The notes under the pieces: generated by a model | Told to the model about the DNA's origin: nothing | The model's input: the letters and a program-made list of their open reading frames with translations, nothing else | Databases searched by the model: none | Translations under genes and position numbers: made by a program | Source: an uncultured Sulfurovum sp. | Lineage (GTDB): Bacteria; Campylobacterota; Campylobacteria; Campylobacterales; Sulfurovaceae | Direction of reading: 5' to 3' | Assembly: GCA_902727895.1 (NCBI GenBank) | Contig: CACVAP010000061.1 | Span: 29,988-93,987, forward strand | DNA: 64,000 bases | Shown: piece by piece, positions 34,563 to 42,881 of the stretch | Numbering within the stretch: position 1 is the first letter of the stretch | Layout of the letters: every line of letters starts with the position of its first letter

Positions 34563-34962
34563 CATTGACTATCTCATCATTTGTTACAAACTCTAAATCA
34601 TTATTAACTTGTACATAATATTTTAAAGAGATGGTCTCAACAAAAGTGTGGAACTTCTTTAAGTCTTCTTTCCTCATTGTGATATCTACTATATACTTTT
34701 TCTCACCAAGAGAGTTGATTTCAACTTTTGAAAAAAGTAATTCAGTATCTTTTTTAAAAAGTATTTCTGAAAAATCTTGTGTATTATTTGCAATATTGTG
34801 TTTACTAGATATATTTTGTAATTCTTGTGTACTTTGTTGATATTTATTGACATTGGAATAGTAGCTACTCATTTTAGGAATAACCCAAGCAACAAATAAA
34901 ATTATGGCGAATAGATATAATAACTTTGTTATTAGTGATATATTTTTAAATTTCTCTAACAT
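34537..34962 (-). CDS. PilO/GspM-like membrane-anchored protein
   Basis: One membrane helix at about 10-28, then a coil-like stretch and a small beta domain of about 70 residues: the shape of PilO or GspM platform proteins of type IV pilus/type II secretion machines. No specific motif confirms this. It follows the larger membrane protein at 34974 (11-base gap), as PilO follows PilN. In Campylobacterota a transformation/DNA uptake role is conceivable. Confidence 0.45.
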   Translation of the reverse strand: MLEKFKNISLITKLLYLFAIILFVAWVIPKMSSYYSNVNKYQQSTQELQNISSKHNIANNTQDFSEILFKKDTELLFSKVEINSLGEKKYIVDITMRKEDLKKFHTFVETISLKYYVQVNNDLEFVTNDEIVNVKMNLEVL

Positions 34963-34973
34963 CTTAAGACCTC

Positions 34974-36233
34974 TTATACTTTAGATTTAAATGAAAATTC
35001 AGTCATGAAGTTTTCAAGTGGTTTAATGATGAACTCACCATCATTATGAAGCTCAGTTAATGCATTTCGGAGAGGCTCAATACCCCAAACTACACCTTTA
35101 AGCTCAACTTTTTCATTTGATATTTTAGCAAATTTTAGTTCAGCACTTTTACCCATAGCCGAAAAGATATCTTTTGAATTTAGTGATAGTAAAGTATTGT
35201 TTGTTTGTGCATAAGATTGAGATTCAACGAGTTCAAGCTTTTTTTGTATTGTCTCTTCTTGTACCGTAAAGTATGCTCCTGCTAACAGTACAAAAGTTAA
35301 AGGAATAAAAGATAGCAAACTAACGGAGTTAGTCTTTTGTGTCTCGACTTTTTTACTTGAACCAAACATTGATTTTATTTTATTCATTGTTTGGGTTTGT
35401 TTTGAACCATTTAGTCTAATATCATCTAAACTATTTAAGGCAATATCTTCTGTTGTCTCAGTATTAAAACCTGTAGCATTAGGGTTATTTTGTATTTTTA
35501 CGTTTTCTTGATTGGTTGATAAAAATGATTTGATATAAGAACTTGAAAATCTACGTGGTTCAGCACCCATAAAATGTAATAGTTGGTGTATGGTTTTTTG
35601 AGTAGGTAAAATACTCATTGATAATTCATCTCTTAATACTTTTAATAGTTTAGGTGAGTCATCACTTACTAGCATTTCTATATGATCTGCAAATTTAAAT
35701 GAGATTTTATAGTAAGCTTTCATACTTTTGTAAACTCGATCTGCAATTTGTTTTTCAGTGAGTCCACGTGTTCCCATTGTCCAACTTTGATGAATCTTAT
35801 CTTGTGTTGCAAACATAATGAAAAGTTTACGATCAAAAAGACCAATCATGAGAGTTAATTTGTCATCTAATTTATGTTTGTACTCTTGGTAAAGCAGTGC
35901 ATAGGGAGAAAAGTAGAGTGTTGTAGGAACATTTCCAATGTCTATCTTTTCTTGAATAACATAATTTTCTTTAAATATTTTTGCAGATGCTTGGCTTGGG
36001 TCTTCCTTATCTTTTACAACTTGATTTGCTGTTAACGATAAAGAAATTACTTGATGAGTAGGGTATTGCGCTTGTAGATTACGGATACGTTCAATAAAAC
36101 TTTCTTTTTCACTTTCATGAAACTGCTCAATGCCTTTTGTAATAAAACCATCATTAGTTTGAATTGCATGATTTAAAAAAAAGAATTCTCTTTCTTTATA
36201 ATGGGTAATAGTTACATATTGTTTACTTGACAT
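34974..36233 (-). CDS. PilMN/GspL-like membrane protein (predicted)
   Basis: The cytoplasmic part (about 1-300) shows an actin-like fold pattern only loosely (ISLSLTANQVV, LTLMIGLFDRKLFIMFAT). One helix follows at about 307-325, then a coil and a small alpha/beta domain (about 365-415) resembling PilN or GspL C-terminal parts. Fused cytoplasmic PilM-like plus PilN-like regions are the GspL plan. No confirmed family. Co-oriented with the PilO-like gene, downstream of a recombinase gene with 15 bases between. Confidence 0.45.
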   Translation of the reverse strand: MSSKQYVTITHYKEREFFFLNHAIQTNDGFITKGIEQFHESEKESFIERIRNLQAQYPTHQVISLSLTANQVVKDKEDPSQASAKIFKENYVIQEKIDIGNVPTTLYFSPYALLYQEYKHKLDDKLTLMIGLFDRKLFIMFATQDKIHQSWTMGTRGLTEKQIADRVYKSMKAYYKISFKFADHIEMLVSDDSPKLLKVLRDELSMSILPTQKTIHQLLHFMGAEPRRFSSSYIKSFLSTNQENVKIQNNPNATGFNTETTEDIALNSLDDIRLNGSKQTQTMNKIKSMFGSSKKVETQKTNSVSLLSFIPLTFVLLAGAYFTVQEETIQKKLELVESQSYAQTNNTLLSLNSKDIFSAMGKSAELKFAKISNEKVELKGVVWGIEPLRNALTELHNDGEFIIKPLENFMTEFSFKSKV

Positions 36234-36248
36234 CGTTTTCTTTCCTTT

Positions 36249-37088
36249 TTAATTATTATTTAGTTGGCACAATGGATGGGCCTTTGAATATTCATTTAAT
36301 TTTTTACTTGAACCTAGTTCAGTATAGATTTGAGTTGAAACCATAGAACTATGTCCTAAAAGTTCACTCACATCTGAAATCCTTGCTCCATGTTGGAGTA
36401 AGTGTGTTGCAAAAGAATGGCGTAGTTGGTGAGGAGTTGCTTTTATCCCGGACTTTTTAAATACCTTAGTAAAGAGGTAACGGATTTGGCTGGTACTCAT
36501 TTGTTCACCTTCTTTTTCAAACAAAAACACTTTTGGATGTTTAATTTGTTCATACTTTTTAATCTCTTTATAGAGGGAGGCAAGTAAAGGAATTTGTCTA
36601 CTTTTATTTCCTTTTCCTATTACTTGAATCCATTCATTTGAGATGTCAGTCATTTTTACTGTAGAAAGTTCCGAAATTCTTAGTCCTAAACCATAGAGTA
36701 GAGAGATAATCAAATGCTCCTTTACATCGGCACATTTTAAAATCTCTTCAATTAGACTCTGATCAATAGGTTTAGGTAAAGTTTTTGGTACTTTAATAAC
36801 GGAATCACCTATAAGTTTAATTTCTATTTCTTGTTGTTCATGCATGAACTTTACAAAAGAACGTATTGCACTTAATTTTTTGGAAATAGTCTTTTTAGAA
36901 TTCTCAATATTTTTTAATCTTAAAGGTGTGATATCTAAAATGACTTGTTCATTTTCTTCATAATAATGACTGAACTCAAGGAGTTCAGTTAAAGCACTAG
37001 AATAAGTAACAATAGAACTAGGGGTATAACCACGAACCTTTTCTAAATAAAGTAAAAAGTTATTAAAATTTTTTTTTAAACTAACCAT
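36249..37088 (-). CDS. tyrosine recombinase (XerC/XerD-like)
   Basis: The N-terminal SAM-like domain (about 5-90) is followed by the catalytic domain with all residues visible: Arg in GLGLRISEL, Lys in GKGNKSRQ, His-x-x-Arg in HQLRHSFATH, His in LLGHSS and nucleophile Tyr in QIYTE. At 279 residues it is shorter than XerH of Helicobacter/Campylobacter (about 355), so it may be a second recombinase. I use the ATG at 37088; a TTG at 37094 adds two residues. No integrated element adjoins it, favouring a chromosomal role. Confidence 0.87.
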   Translation of the reverse strand: MVSLKKNFNNFLLYLEKVRGYTPSSIVTYSSALTELLEFSHYYEENEQVILDITPLRLKNIENSKKTISKKLSAIRSFVKFMHEQQEIEIKLIGDSVIKVPKTLPKPIDQSLIEEILKCADVKEHLIISLLYGLGLRISELSTVKMTDISNEWIQVIGKGNKSRQIPLLASLYKEIKKYEQIKHPKVFLFEKEGEQMSTSQIRYLFTKVFKKSGIKATPHQLRHSFATHLLQHGARISDVSELLGHSSMVSTQIYTELGSSKKLNEYSKAHPLCQLNNN

Positions 37089-37166
37089 AGTCAAAGTATA
37101 ACCAACCTTTAGTATTTAACACCTTATGTTTTTTTATATTTTTATATAATTTTAAATATAATTATT

Positions 37167-37203
37167 TAGTATTATTATTAATATTACTTTAATAATAATA
37201 CTA
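37167..37203. repeat. 14-bp perfect inverted repeat near the recombinase gene
   Basis: Arms 37167-37180 and 37190-37203 are exact reverse complements (14 bp each) with a 9-base spacer. It is purely A/T apart from one G/C pair, and sits in the 210-base gap upstream of the recombinase start. It could be a recombinase or regulator binding site or a weak terminator of an upstream transcript. Confidence 0.5.
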
Positions 37204-37297
37204 TAACTCTTTAGGGTAGCTTTATCTCTGCAAGAAAGCAGAAGGGGAGAGTGATTTTTCTGAAATAGAAAAGTGAACACTTAAACAGAAAACATAC

Positions 37298-37918
37298 TTA
37301 TATAGCATGTGTTAACATCTGTGTTAAGAGTTGTTCTTTCGCTTCTTCTTTTTTCATATACGTAAGTGTGCTTACTTGATGATAGATGTCTAATCTTGTA
37401 AAAGGTTTTGGAATAACAAACTTGTCCCAGCTTTTTAATTGCCAGAAACTTTTGGCTTTATAATTTACTATCATAATAGGTAGGTTTGAACGTAGTGCAA
37501 GTGCAACAGCTCCATCACTCATGCTGTATCTTGGACCTTTTGGTCCATCAGGAGTAATCATGACAGAAGAACCATCTTTTAACGCATTAATCGCAGCTAT
37601 AAGCACAGCCTTTGCACCTTTTCTTGATGAACCACGTAAAGGGCTAATACCAAGAAAACCTAAGGTACGGGCAATGAGTTCTCCATCATAATGTTGTGCA
37701 ATAATGGCAGAGGTTTTTTGTTTTTTACGAAGTTTTTTGTAGACTTGAGGAGCAATCAATAGTTCAGAATGCCATGTGACGGCAATACATTGACCTTCTA
37801 TTGGTTCATCTATAAAATGATATTTCTTTCTATAGCTAAACCATAAAAGTTTCATTACAACGAAAATAAGAATAGGAATAAAAATTACGCCTACTTTTCG
37901 TTTAAATTCTTTACTCAC
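37298..37918 (-). CDS. DUF374 lysophospholipid acyltransferase-like protein
   Basis: One N-terminal helix, then the acyltransferase-like blocks [12 protein letters not shown] (His of a degenerate HX4D), [15 protein letters not shown] and [15 protein letters not shown]374 proteins are relatives of LpxL-type acyltransferases but of unknown substrate. I chose the GTG at 37918 overlapping the miaB stop; an ATG at 37966 would add 16 residues. The order HP0268-like, miaB, DUF374 recalls Helicobacter. Confidence 0.82.
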   Translation of the reverse strand: MSKEFKRKVGVIFIPILIFVVMKLLWFSYRKKYHFIDEPIEGQCIAVTWHSELLIAPQVYKKLRKKQKTSAIIAQHYDGELIARTLGFLGISPLRGSSRKGAKAVLIAAINALKDGSSVMITPDGPKGPRYSMSDGAVALALRSNLPIMIVNYKAKSFWQLKSWDKFVIPKPFTRLDIYHQVSTLTYMKKEEAKEQLLTQMLTHAI

Positions 37919-39209
37919 TAACTGTCCCGTTAAGTGCACCTCTGGAAACTTTGGTGACTTTAACATTTAGAATTTTTCCAAGTAGTTCTTCACTACCTTG
38001 AACGTAGAACAGTTTACCATCATCACTTCTACCAGACACTTTTCCATCTGCTTTGAGTTCATCAAAGTAAACCATGTGTTCTTTGTCCATTTGTGCATCC
38101 ATAACTTCATCTAAGATTTCTGTATGGCGTGCTTGAAGTTTTGTTAAACGTGCTCCTGCAATTTCATTGGGAATTTGATTCTCAAAGTTTTGTGCAGCTG
38201 TATGAGGTCTTGGAGAGTACTTGAAAGAGAACAGTTGTTCAAAACGTACTTTTTCTAGGACATCCATTGTATCAGCAAAGTCCTCTTCTGTTTCTCCTGG
38301 AAAACCTACAATAATATCAGTAGATATAGTTGCTTCAGGGCAGAGTGTTCTAATCTTTTCACAACGATTAATAAACCACTCTTTTGTGTAACCACGTCGC
38401 ATGCTTTTTAATAAAGAGGTTGACCCACTTTGTAAAGGAACATGAATTTGTTTACATATTTTAGGATTAGAAGCAAACTCTTCTAAAAACTTATCTCCCA
38501 TATGTAAAGGGTGAGGTGATGTAAATCTAATACGTTCTAAACCATCTATCTTAGAGATTTTTTGGAGTAGTTCTGTAAAGTTACATTGTTCATCTTCTGC
38601 TTTAAAATACTTACCATAGTTATTAACATTTTGTCCAAGAAGCATGACTTCTTTAGCCCCTGTATTAACAGCTTTAGTAATCTCTCTTACAATTAAATCT
38701 GAAGGAATGGAAACTTCATCTCCTCTTGTGGCAGGAACAATACAGAAAGTACAAGACTTATCACAACCTATAGAGATATTTACCATAGATTTAAAAGTAT
38801 TGGTTCTGTATTCAGAAAAGTCATAAGTACTATCATCATTATCAATGTCAATTTCAACGGCATGTTTCTGTTCAATGACTTGTGTAATTTTAGAGATATT
38901 CCTAGCTCCTAAAACAAAGTCAACAGAAGGTGCACGTTTGATAATGTCTTTACCTAAATGAGAAGCTGTACAGCCAGTTACACCAATCTTTGCACTTTCT
39001 TTTTTGTGTTTTTTGAAAACACCAATTTCAGAAAAAAGTTTTGAGACAGGTTTTTCTCTTACAGAACAAGTATTGATAATGATAAGATCAGCATCATCTA
39101 ATTTTTTTGTAAGTTCGTAGGGTTCTTTTGAATTAAGCTCTGCTATCATATGTTCGCTATCGCGAACATTCATAGCACAACCTAATGTTTCTATGTATAA
39201 TTTTTTCAT
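37911..39209 (-). CDS. miaB: tRNA 2-methylthio-N6-isopentenyladenosine(37) synthase
   Basis: Adds the 2-methylthio group to i6A37 of tRNA with radical SAM chemistry. N-terminal domain [14 protein letters not shown], radical SAM cysteines in [16 protein letters not shown], and a C-terminal TRAM domain (about 370-428). 432 residues. The AMNxRDSE start separates it from RimO. It lies six bases after the HP0268-like gene and overlaps the DUF374 gene. Confidence 0.95.
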   Translation of the reverse strand: MKKLYIETLGCAMNVRDSEHMIAELNSKEPYELTKKLDDADLIIINTCSVREKPVSKLFSEIGVFKKHKKESAKIGVTGCTASHLGKDIIKRAPSVDFVLGARNISKITQVIEQKHAVEIDIDNDDSTYDFSEYRTNTFKSMVNISIGCDKSCTFCIVPATRGDEVSIPSDLIVREITKAVNTGAKEVMLLGQNVNNYGKYFKAEDEQCNFTELLQKISKIDGLERIRFTSPHPLHMGDKFLEEFASNPKICKQIHVPLQSGSTSLLKSMRRGYTKEWFINRCEKIRTLCPEATISTDIIVGFPGETEEDFADTMDVLEKVRFEQLFSFKYSPRPHTAAQNFENQIPNEIAGARLTKLQARHTEILDEVMDAQMDKEHMVYFDELKADGKVSGRSDDGKLFYVQGSEELLGKILNVKVTKVSRGALNGTVSE

Positions 39210-39215
39210 TAATAC

Positions 39216-39455
39216 TTATTTTACGATATGTACCTCATATAAGTACTCGTCATCGTTTAACCCAAATTTCACTTCTCTCATGTAGACAGAGTATGTTTTT
39301 GTTTCAAAATGCTCAATAAGTGCTTTTAAATCTTTGTGTGTATTCTCTTTATCAAAATAAAAAATAGACTTCTTTTCTAAGTCCTCTTCTATCTTATCAA
39401 CCTCAATTGCTTTTGGCTTCTTATCTATAGATGCTCTAGCTAGCTTCAATTTCAT
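39216..39455 (-). CDS. HP0268-family small nicking nuclease
   Basis: 79 residues matching the pattern of H. pylori HP0268: start MKLKLAR, a central SIFYFDKENTHKDLKAL with the SIFYF strand and HKD, and the final YLYEVHIV. HP0268 is reported as a metal-dependent nicking endonuclease with RNase activity, and it too lies next to miaB. Family assignment rests on my recall of HP0268 and on gene order. GGGTAAATG start. Confidence 0.75.
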   Translation of the reverse strand: MKLKLARASIDKKPKAIEVDKIEEDLEKKSIFYFDKENTHKDLKALIEHFETKTYSVYMREVKFGLNDDEYLYEVHIVK

Positions 39456-39560
39456 TTACCCTATCCTTTTTTGTATTACTTTGTATTATATATGTAGATA
39501 ATATTCTGTGTTGTATTTTATTATTAAATTATACCTCTTTTCCTTAAAGGTTTGTTTAGA

Positions 39561-39566
39561 TATAAT
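39561..39566 (+). promoter_or_regulatory. -10 box upstream of nusA
   Basis: TATAAT in the 220-base gap before nusA, leaving a leader of about 100 bases. NusA genes are often autoregulated through leaders; no conserved element was recognised here. Confidence 0.35.
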
Positions 39567-39675
39567 TCAACTCTTCAAACAAAAGACAAAATCATACCAA
39601 ATTGTAACGCATTGTTAAAGTTCCCATTTGTTGATTGCAACAAGTCTGTTTTGAATTATTGAAAAAGGATATTTA

Positions 39676-40818
39676 ATGGAAAAAATTGTAGATATTATAG
39701 AAGCGATGGCTCACGAAAAAAATATTTCAGTTGAATCAGCTGTTGATGCGTTTAAAGAAGCATTAATTAAGACAGCAAAAAGATGTACTACTTATACTTC
39801 AGCTTTTGAAGCTACAGTAGATATGGACGTAAAAGATTATCAAGTAGAGCAAGTTATTACTATTATTAAAGCAGGGGATGAAAGATTAGAGTTAGAGCCT
39901 GATGCATTTATCTCTTTAGCAGAAGCACAAGAAGAATATGGAGAAGATTTAGAACTAGGAGATCAACTACGTTCAGAATTTATTTTAGAAGATCATGGAC
40001 GTACGGCGTCATTTAACCTTTTTAAAGAGCTTCAGTACCATATACAGAGACAAGTAGAGCAAGATCTTTTTGAAAAATACAGAGAAAAAGTAAATACCGT
40101 AATGATTGGTACTGTTAACCGTGTTGATGATGATGAAAATACTTTTATTGAGATAGGTGAACTTAAGGGCTTACTTTCTCAGCGTAACCGTATTAAAGGT
40201 GAAAAATTTAAAAGAGGAGACACCGTAAAAGCACTTTTACGTTTTGTAAGCATTGACCCAGAAATGGGAATGTTTTTAGAACTTACAAGAACGGCGCCTA
40301 AATTCTTAGAAAAACTTATGGCAAAAGAAGTACCTGAAATTGAGGACGAGTCAGTTCTAATTATGGCATCTTCAAGAATACCTGGACAACGTGCTAAATT
40401 AGCACTTAAAACAGACTTCCCTAATATTGACCCTATTGGTGCTGCTGTTGGTGTAAAAGGTACGAGAATTAATGCTGTTAGTTCAGAACTAAATGGAGAA
40501 AATATTGACTGTGTTGATTATTCCCCAATTCCTGAAGTATTTATTACAAGAGCTTTATCTCCTGCTATTGCGCAAAGTGTTAAAGTAACTTCAACTACGG
40601 AGAAGAAAGCAGTTGTCAATATCACTGCTGATCAAAAAGCAAAAGCCATTGGTAAGTCAGGTATTAACATTCGTTTGGCTTCAATGTTAACGGGGTATAC
40701 AATTGAACTTAATGAAGTTGAGGGTGTAACAGATAGAACTGGTGAAAGTTCTGGAAATATGATTCCTGAGACAGAAAAAACAACTAATACTGATGCATTA
40801 GCTGATTTATTTAAGTAG
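39676..40818 (+). CDS. nusA: transcription termination/antitermination factor NusA
   Basis: Binds RNA polymerase and controls pausing, termination and rRNA antitermination. N-terminal NusA domain (1-125), S1 domain (about 135-200, GTVNRVDDDENTFIEIG), KH1 (SRIPGQRAKLAL, GAAVGVKGTRINAV) and KH2 (AKAIGKSGINIRLAS). No acidic C-terminal repeats, so the short form (380 residues). A boxA rRNA leader, its target, is in the same window at 63974. Confidence 0.95.
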   Translation: MEKIVDIIEAMAHEKNISVESAVDAFKEALIKTAKRCTTYTSAFEATVDMDVKDYQVEQVITIIKAGDERLELEPDAFISLAEAQEEYGEDLELGDQLRSEFILEDHGRTASFNLFKELQYHIQRQVEQDLFEKYREKVNTVMIGTVNRVDDDENTFIEIGELKGLLSQRNRIKGEKFKRGDTVKALLRFVSIDPEMGMFLELTRTAPKFLEKLMAKEVPEIEDESVLIMASSRIPGQRAKLALKTDFPNIDPIGAAVGVKGTRINAVSSELNGENIDCVDYSPIPEVFITRALSPAIAQSVKVTSTTEKKAVVNITADQKAKAIGKSGINIRLASMLTGYTIELNEVEGVTDRTGESSGNMIPETEKTTNTDALADLFK

Positions 40819-40821
40819 CAG

Positions 40822-41475
40822 ATGATGAATTGGTATGACGATGTAAGGGCTAAAGCTGAGCCTGTTTTTCAAGAGATTGTAAACCATGGGTTTATTAAAG
40901 ATTTAATGGCTGGAACATTAAGTAAAGATGCTTTTGGATTCTATGTAAATCAAGACACACTTTACCTAGCAGAGTACACTAAAATACTCTCAAATGTAGG
41001 AGTCAAGTGTTATGAAGCTGAGGAAACTCAGTTTTATTTGGAAGCTGCTACGGGTATTATTGAAGTAGAGAAAGCTTTACACCAAGTGTTTTTAGATAAA
41101 AAGTATGTACATTCAGAAGTGAGTCCTACTTGTGAGCTTTATACCTCATATATGGCACGCATTGTGAATACTTATTCTGTAGAAGTTGGATTGGCTGCTG
41201 TATTACCTTGTTTTTCTATCTATAAAGAGGTTGGTGACTATATGATAGCCAATCAAACAAATAAAGATAATAATCCGTATCAATCATGGATTGATACTTA
41301 TGCAGGTGAAGAGTTTGCTGCTTCAGTTGCTAAAGCTCTTGAGATTACAAATAAATATGCAGCCACAGCTTCACCTGAAAACTTAAAACTCATGGAAGAA
41401 GTATTTATTAAAACTTCTAAAATGGAATGGATGTTTTGGGACTCTGCATATAAGCAAGAAAAATGGGCTCTGTAA
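40822..41475 (+). CDS. tenA: thiaminase II (aminopyrimidine aminohydrolase)
   Basis: Salvages thiamine breakdown products by converting aminopyrimidines to HMP. TenA family: WYDDVRAKAEPVFQEI at the start, the helical core, catalytic Cys in VSPTCELYTSYM (about 111) and GLAAVLPCFSIYKEVG. 217 residues. Four bases after nusA; its end overlaps thiD (TAATG), so TenA and ThiD are made together. An ATG three bases downstream is equally possible as start. Confidence 0.92.
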   Translation: MMNWYDDVRAKAEPVFQEIVNHGFIKDLMAGTLSKDAFGFYVNQDTLYLAEYTKILSNVGVKCYEAEETQFYLEAATGIIEVEKALHQVFLDKKYVHSEVSPTCELYTSYMARIVNTYSVEVGLAAVLPCFSIYKEVGDYMIANQTNKDNNPYQSWIDTYAGEEFAASVAKALEITNKYAATASPENLKLMEEVFIKTSKMEWMFWDSAYKQEKWAL

Positions 41476-42287
41476 TGGATAGATATACTAGTGTCTTAAG
41501 CATTGCCGGTTCAGATTCTGGTGGTTGTGCTGGTATACAAGCTGACATAAAAAGCATCTCTGCCAATGGTGGATATGCTGCTACTGTAATAACAGCAACT
41601 ACAGCTCAAAACACACAAGGTGTTACTGACATTCATGCCCTTCCTCTTGCACATATTAAAGCTCAGATGGATGCTGTACTTAGTGACATTGAGTTTGGTG
41701 CTGTAAAAATTGGTATGTTACATTCAGCTGAAGTTATTAAAACTGTTAAAGAGACTTTAGCTTCTTATAATATAGAAAAAATTATTTTAGATCCTGTTAT
41801 GATAGCTACTTCAGGTGATAAACTCATAGGTGATGATGCTGTAGAAACACTGAAAGATTTTTTCCCAAAAACTTATTTGATTACGCCTAATGTTCCTGAG
41901 GCAGAGTTAATTATTGGTCATGCAATTACTTTAGAGAACTTGGAGGCATCAGCTAAAGAGATAGGTGAAAAGTTTTCTGTTTCGGTACTTTTAAAAGGTG
42001 GACATTTAGAGTCAACAGAACTTATGACTGATATGTTATATATAAAAGAGACAGGAAAGTTAGTAACCATAAATAATCAAAGTGTTGATACCAATCATAC
42101 CCATGGAACAGGTTGCTCTCTTTCTTCAACCATAGCAACTAATTTAGCTTTAGGTTTTGAGTTAGAAGAATCTGTTGTTAAGGCATGTACGTATTTAAAT
42201 GAAGCAATTAGTGCTGGTAAAAATAAAGTACTAGGTAAGGGCAATGGTCCTATACATCATTTTTATGACTTAGCTTTGAAGCATTAA
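41475..42287 (+). CDS. thiD: hydroxymethylpyrimidine (phosphate) kinase
   Basis: Phosphorylates HMP and HMP-P in thiamine synthesis. Ribokinase-like: SIAGSDSGGCAGIQADIK at the start, ILDPVMIATSGD, TPNVPEAE, ILKGGH-like VLLKGGH, then DTNHTHGTGCSLSSTIA with the catalytic GTGC anion hole. I start it at the ATG overlapping the tenA stop. Its 3' end overlaps pnuC, read from the other strand, by 38 bases. Confidence 0.95.
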   Translation: MDRYTSVLSIAGSDSGGCAGIQADIKSISANGGYAATVITATTAQNTQGVTDIHALPLAHIKAQMDAVLSDIEFGAVKIGMLHSAEVIKTVKETLASYNIEKIILDPVMIATSGDKLIGDDAVETLKDFFPKTYLITPNVPEAELIIGHAITLENLEASAKEIGEKFSVSVLLKGGHLESTELMTDMLYIKETGKLVTINNQSVDTNHTHGTGCSLSSTIATNLALGFELEESVVKACTYLNEAISAGKNKVLGKGNGPIHHFYDLALKH

Positions 42288-42873
42288 ACTCTTTCTTCCA
42301 TGTACCATAGGCATAAATAGCCAAAATAATATAAATAGAAAAAAGAATAACCGTAGCTAAGTAACCTGTCTTGAAGTAGAGAACAGTAGCTACGGAATCA
42401 ATGACCAACCAGTAAATCCAATTTTCCAATACTTTTTGAGTTAACAACCATGTAGCAATAATGGAAAAAACCATTACAAAAGCGTCCATATAAGCTAACT
42501 TTGCATCGGTATAAGTTGTGGAAAGATACCCCAATAAAATACTAATAACAATACCAACCCCTATAAACTTTAGATTCTTAGAAATAGGATAAGTTTTAAT
42601 TTGTAACATTTTATCTTCTGAACCATTTCTCCATGAGTAATAACCGTAAACAGCCATAACCATATAATAAAAGTTCAAAAGTGAGGAAGAGAACAATGCT
42701 CCCTCCCAAAAAATAATGGTGTAAATAATGGTAGAGAAGAAACCAAATACCCAAGCCCATAAAGACTCTTTAGCTGCAAGTACAACATAAGCAACACCTA
42801 AAAGGGCTGCTACAATTTCCCAGCCAGACATGGCTAGGAGAGCAGAAGATATGGAGGCTAGGTCAATGTTCAT
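42250..42873 (-). CDS. PnuC-family vitamin permease, probably PnuT (thiamine)
   Basis: Seven-helix facilitator of the PnuC family (207 aa), with family blocks WEIVAALLGVAYVVLAAKES, YTIIFWEGALFSSSLLNFYYMVMAVYGYYSW and NWIYWLVIDSVATVLYF. PnuC proper imports nicotinamide riboside, but PnuT members take thiamine. It follows a TonB receptor whose mRNA begins with a TPP riboswitch, nine bases away, and faces tenA/thiD, so thiamine is the likely cargo. Confidence 0.88.
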   Translation of the reverse strand: MNIDLASISSALLAMSGWEIVAALLGVAYVVLAAKESLWAWVFGFFSTIIYTIIFWEGALFSSSLLNFYYMVMAVYGYYSWRNGSEDKMLQIKTYPISKNLKFIGVGIVISILLGYLSTTYTDAKLAYMDAFVMVFSIIATWLLTQKVLENWIYWLVIDSVATVLYFKTGYLATVILFSIYIILAIYAYGTWKKEFNASKLSHKNDV

Positions 42874-42881
42874 GTTAGACC

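Noticed and set aside
36249..37088. Integrase of a genomic island
   Set aside because: No tRNA, cargo or attachment-site repeat adjoins the gene; the neighbours are ordinary chromosomal genes.
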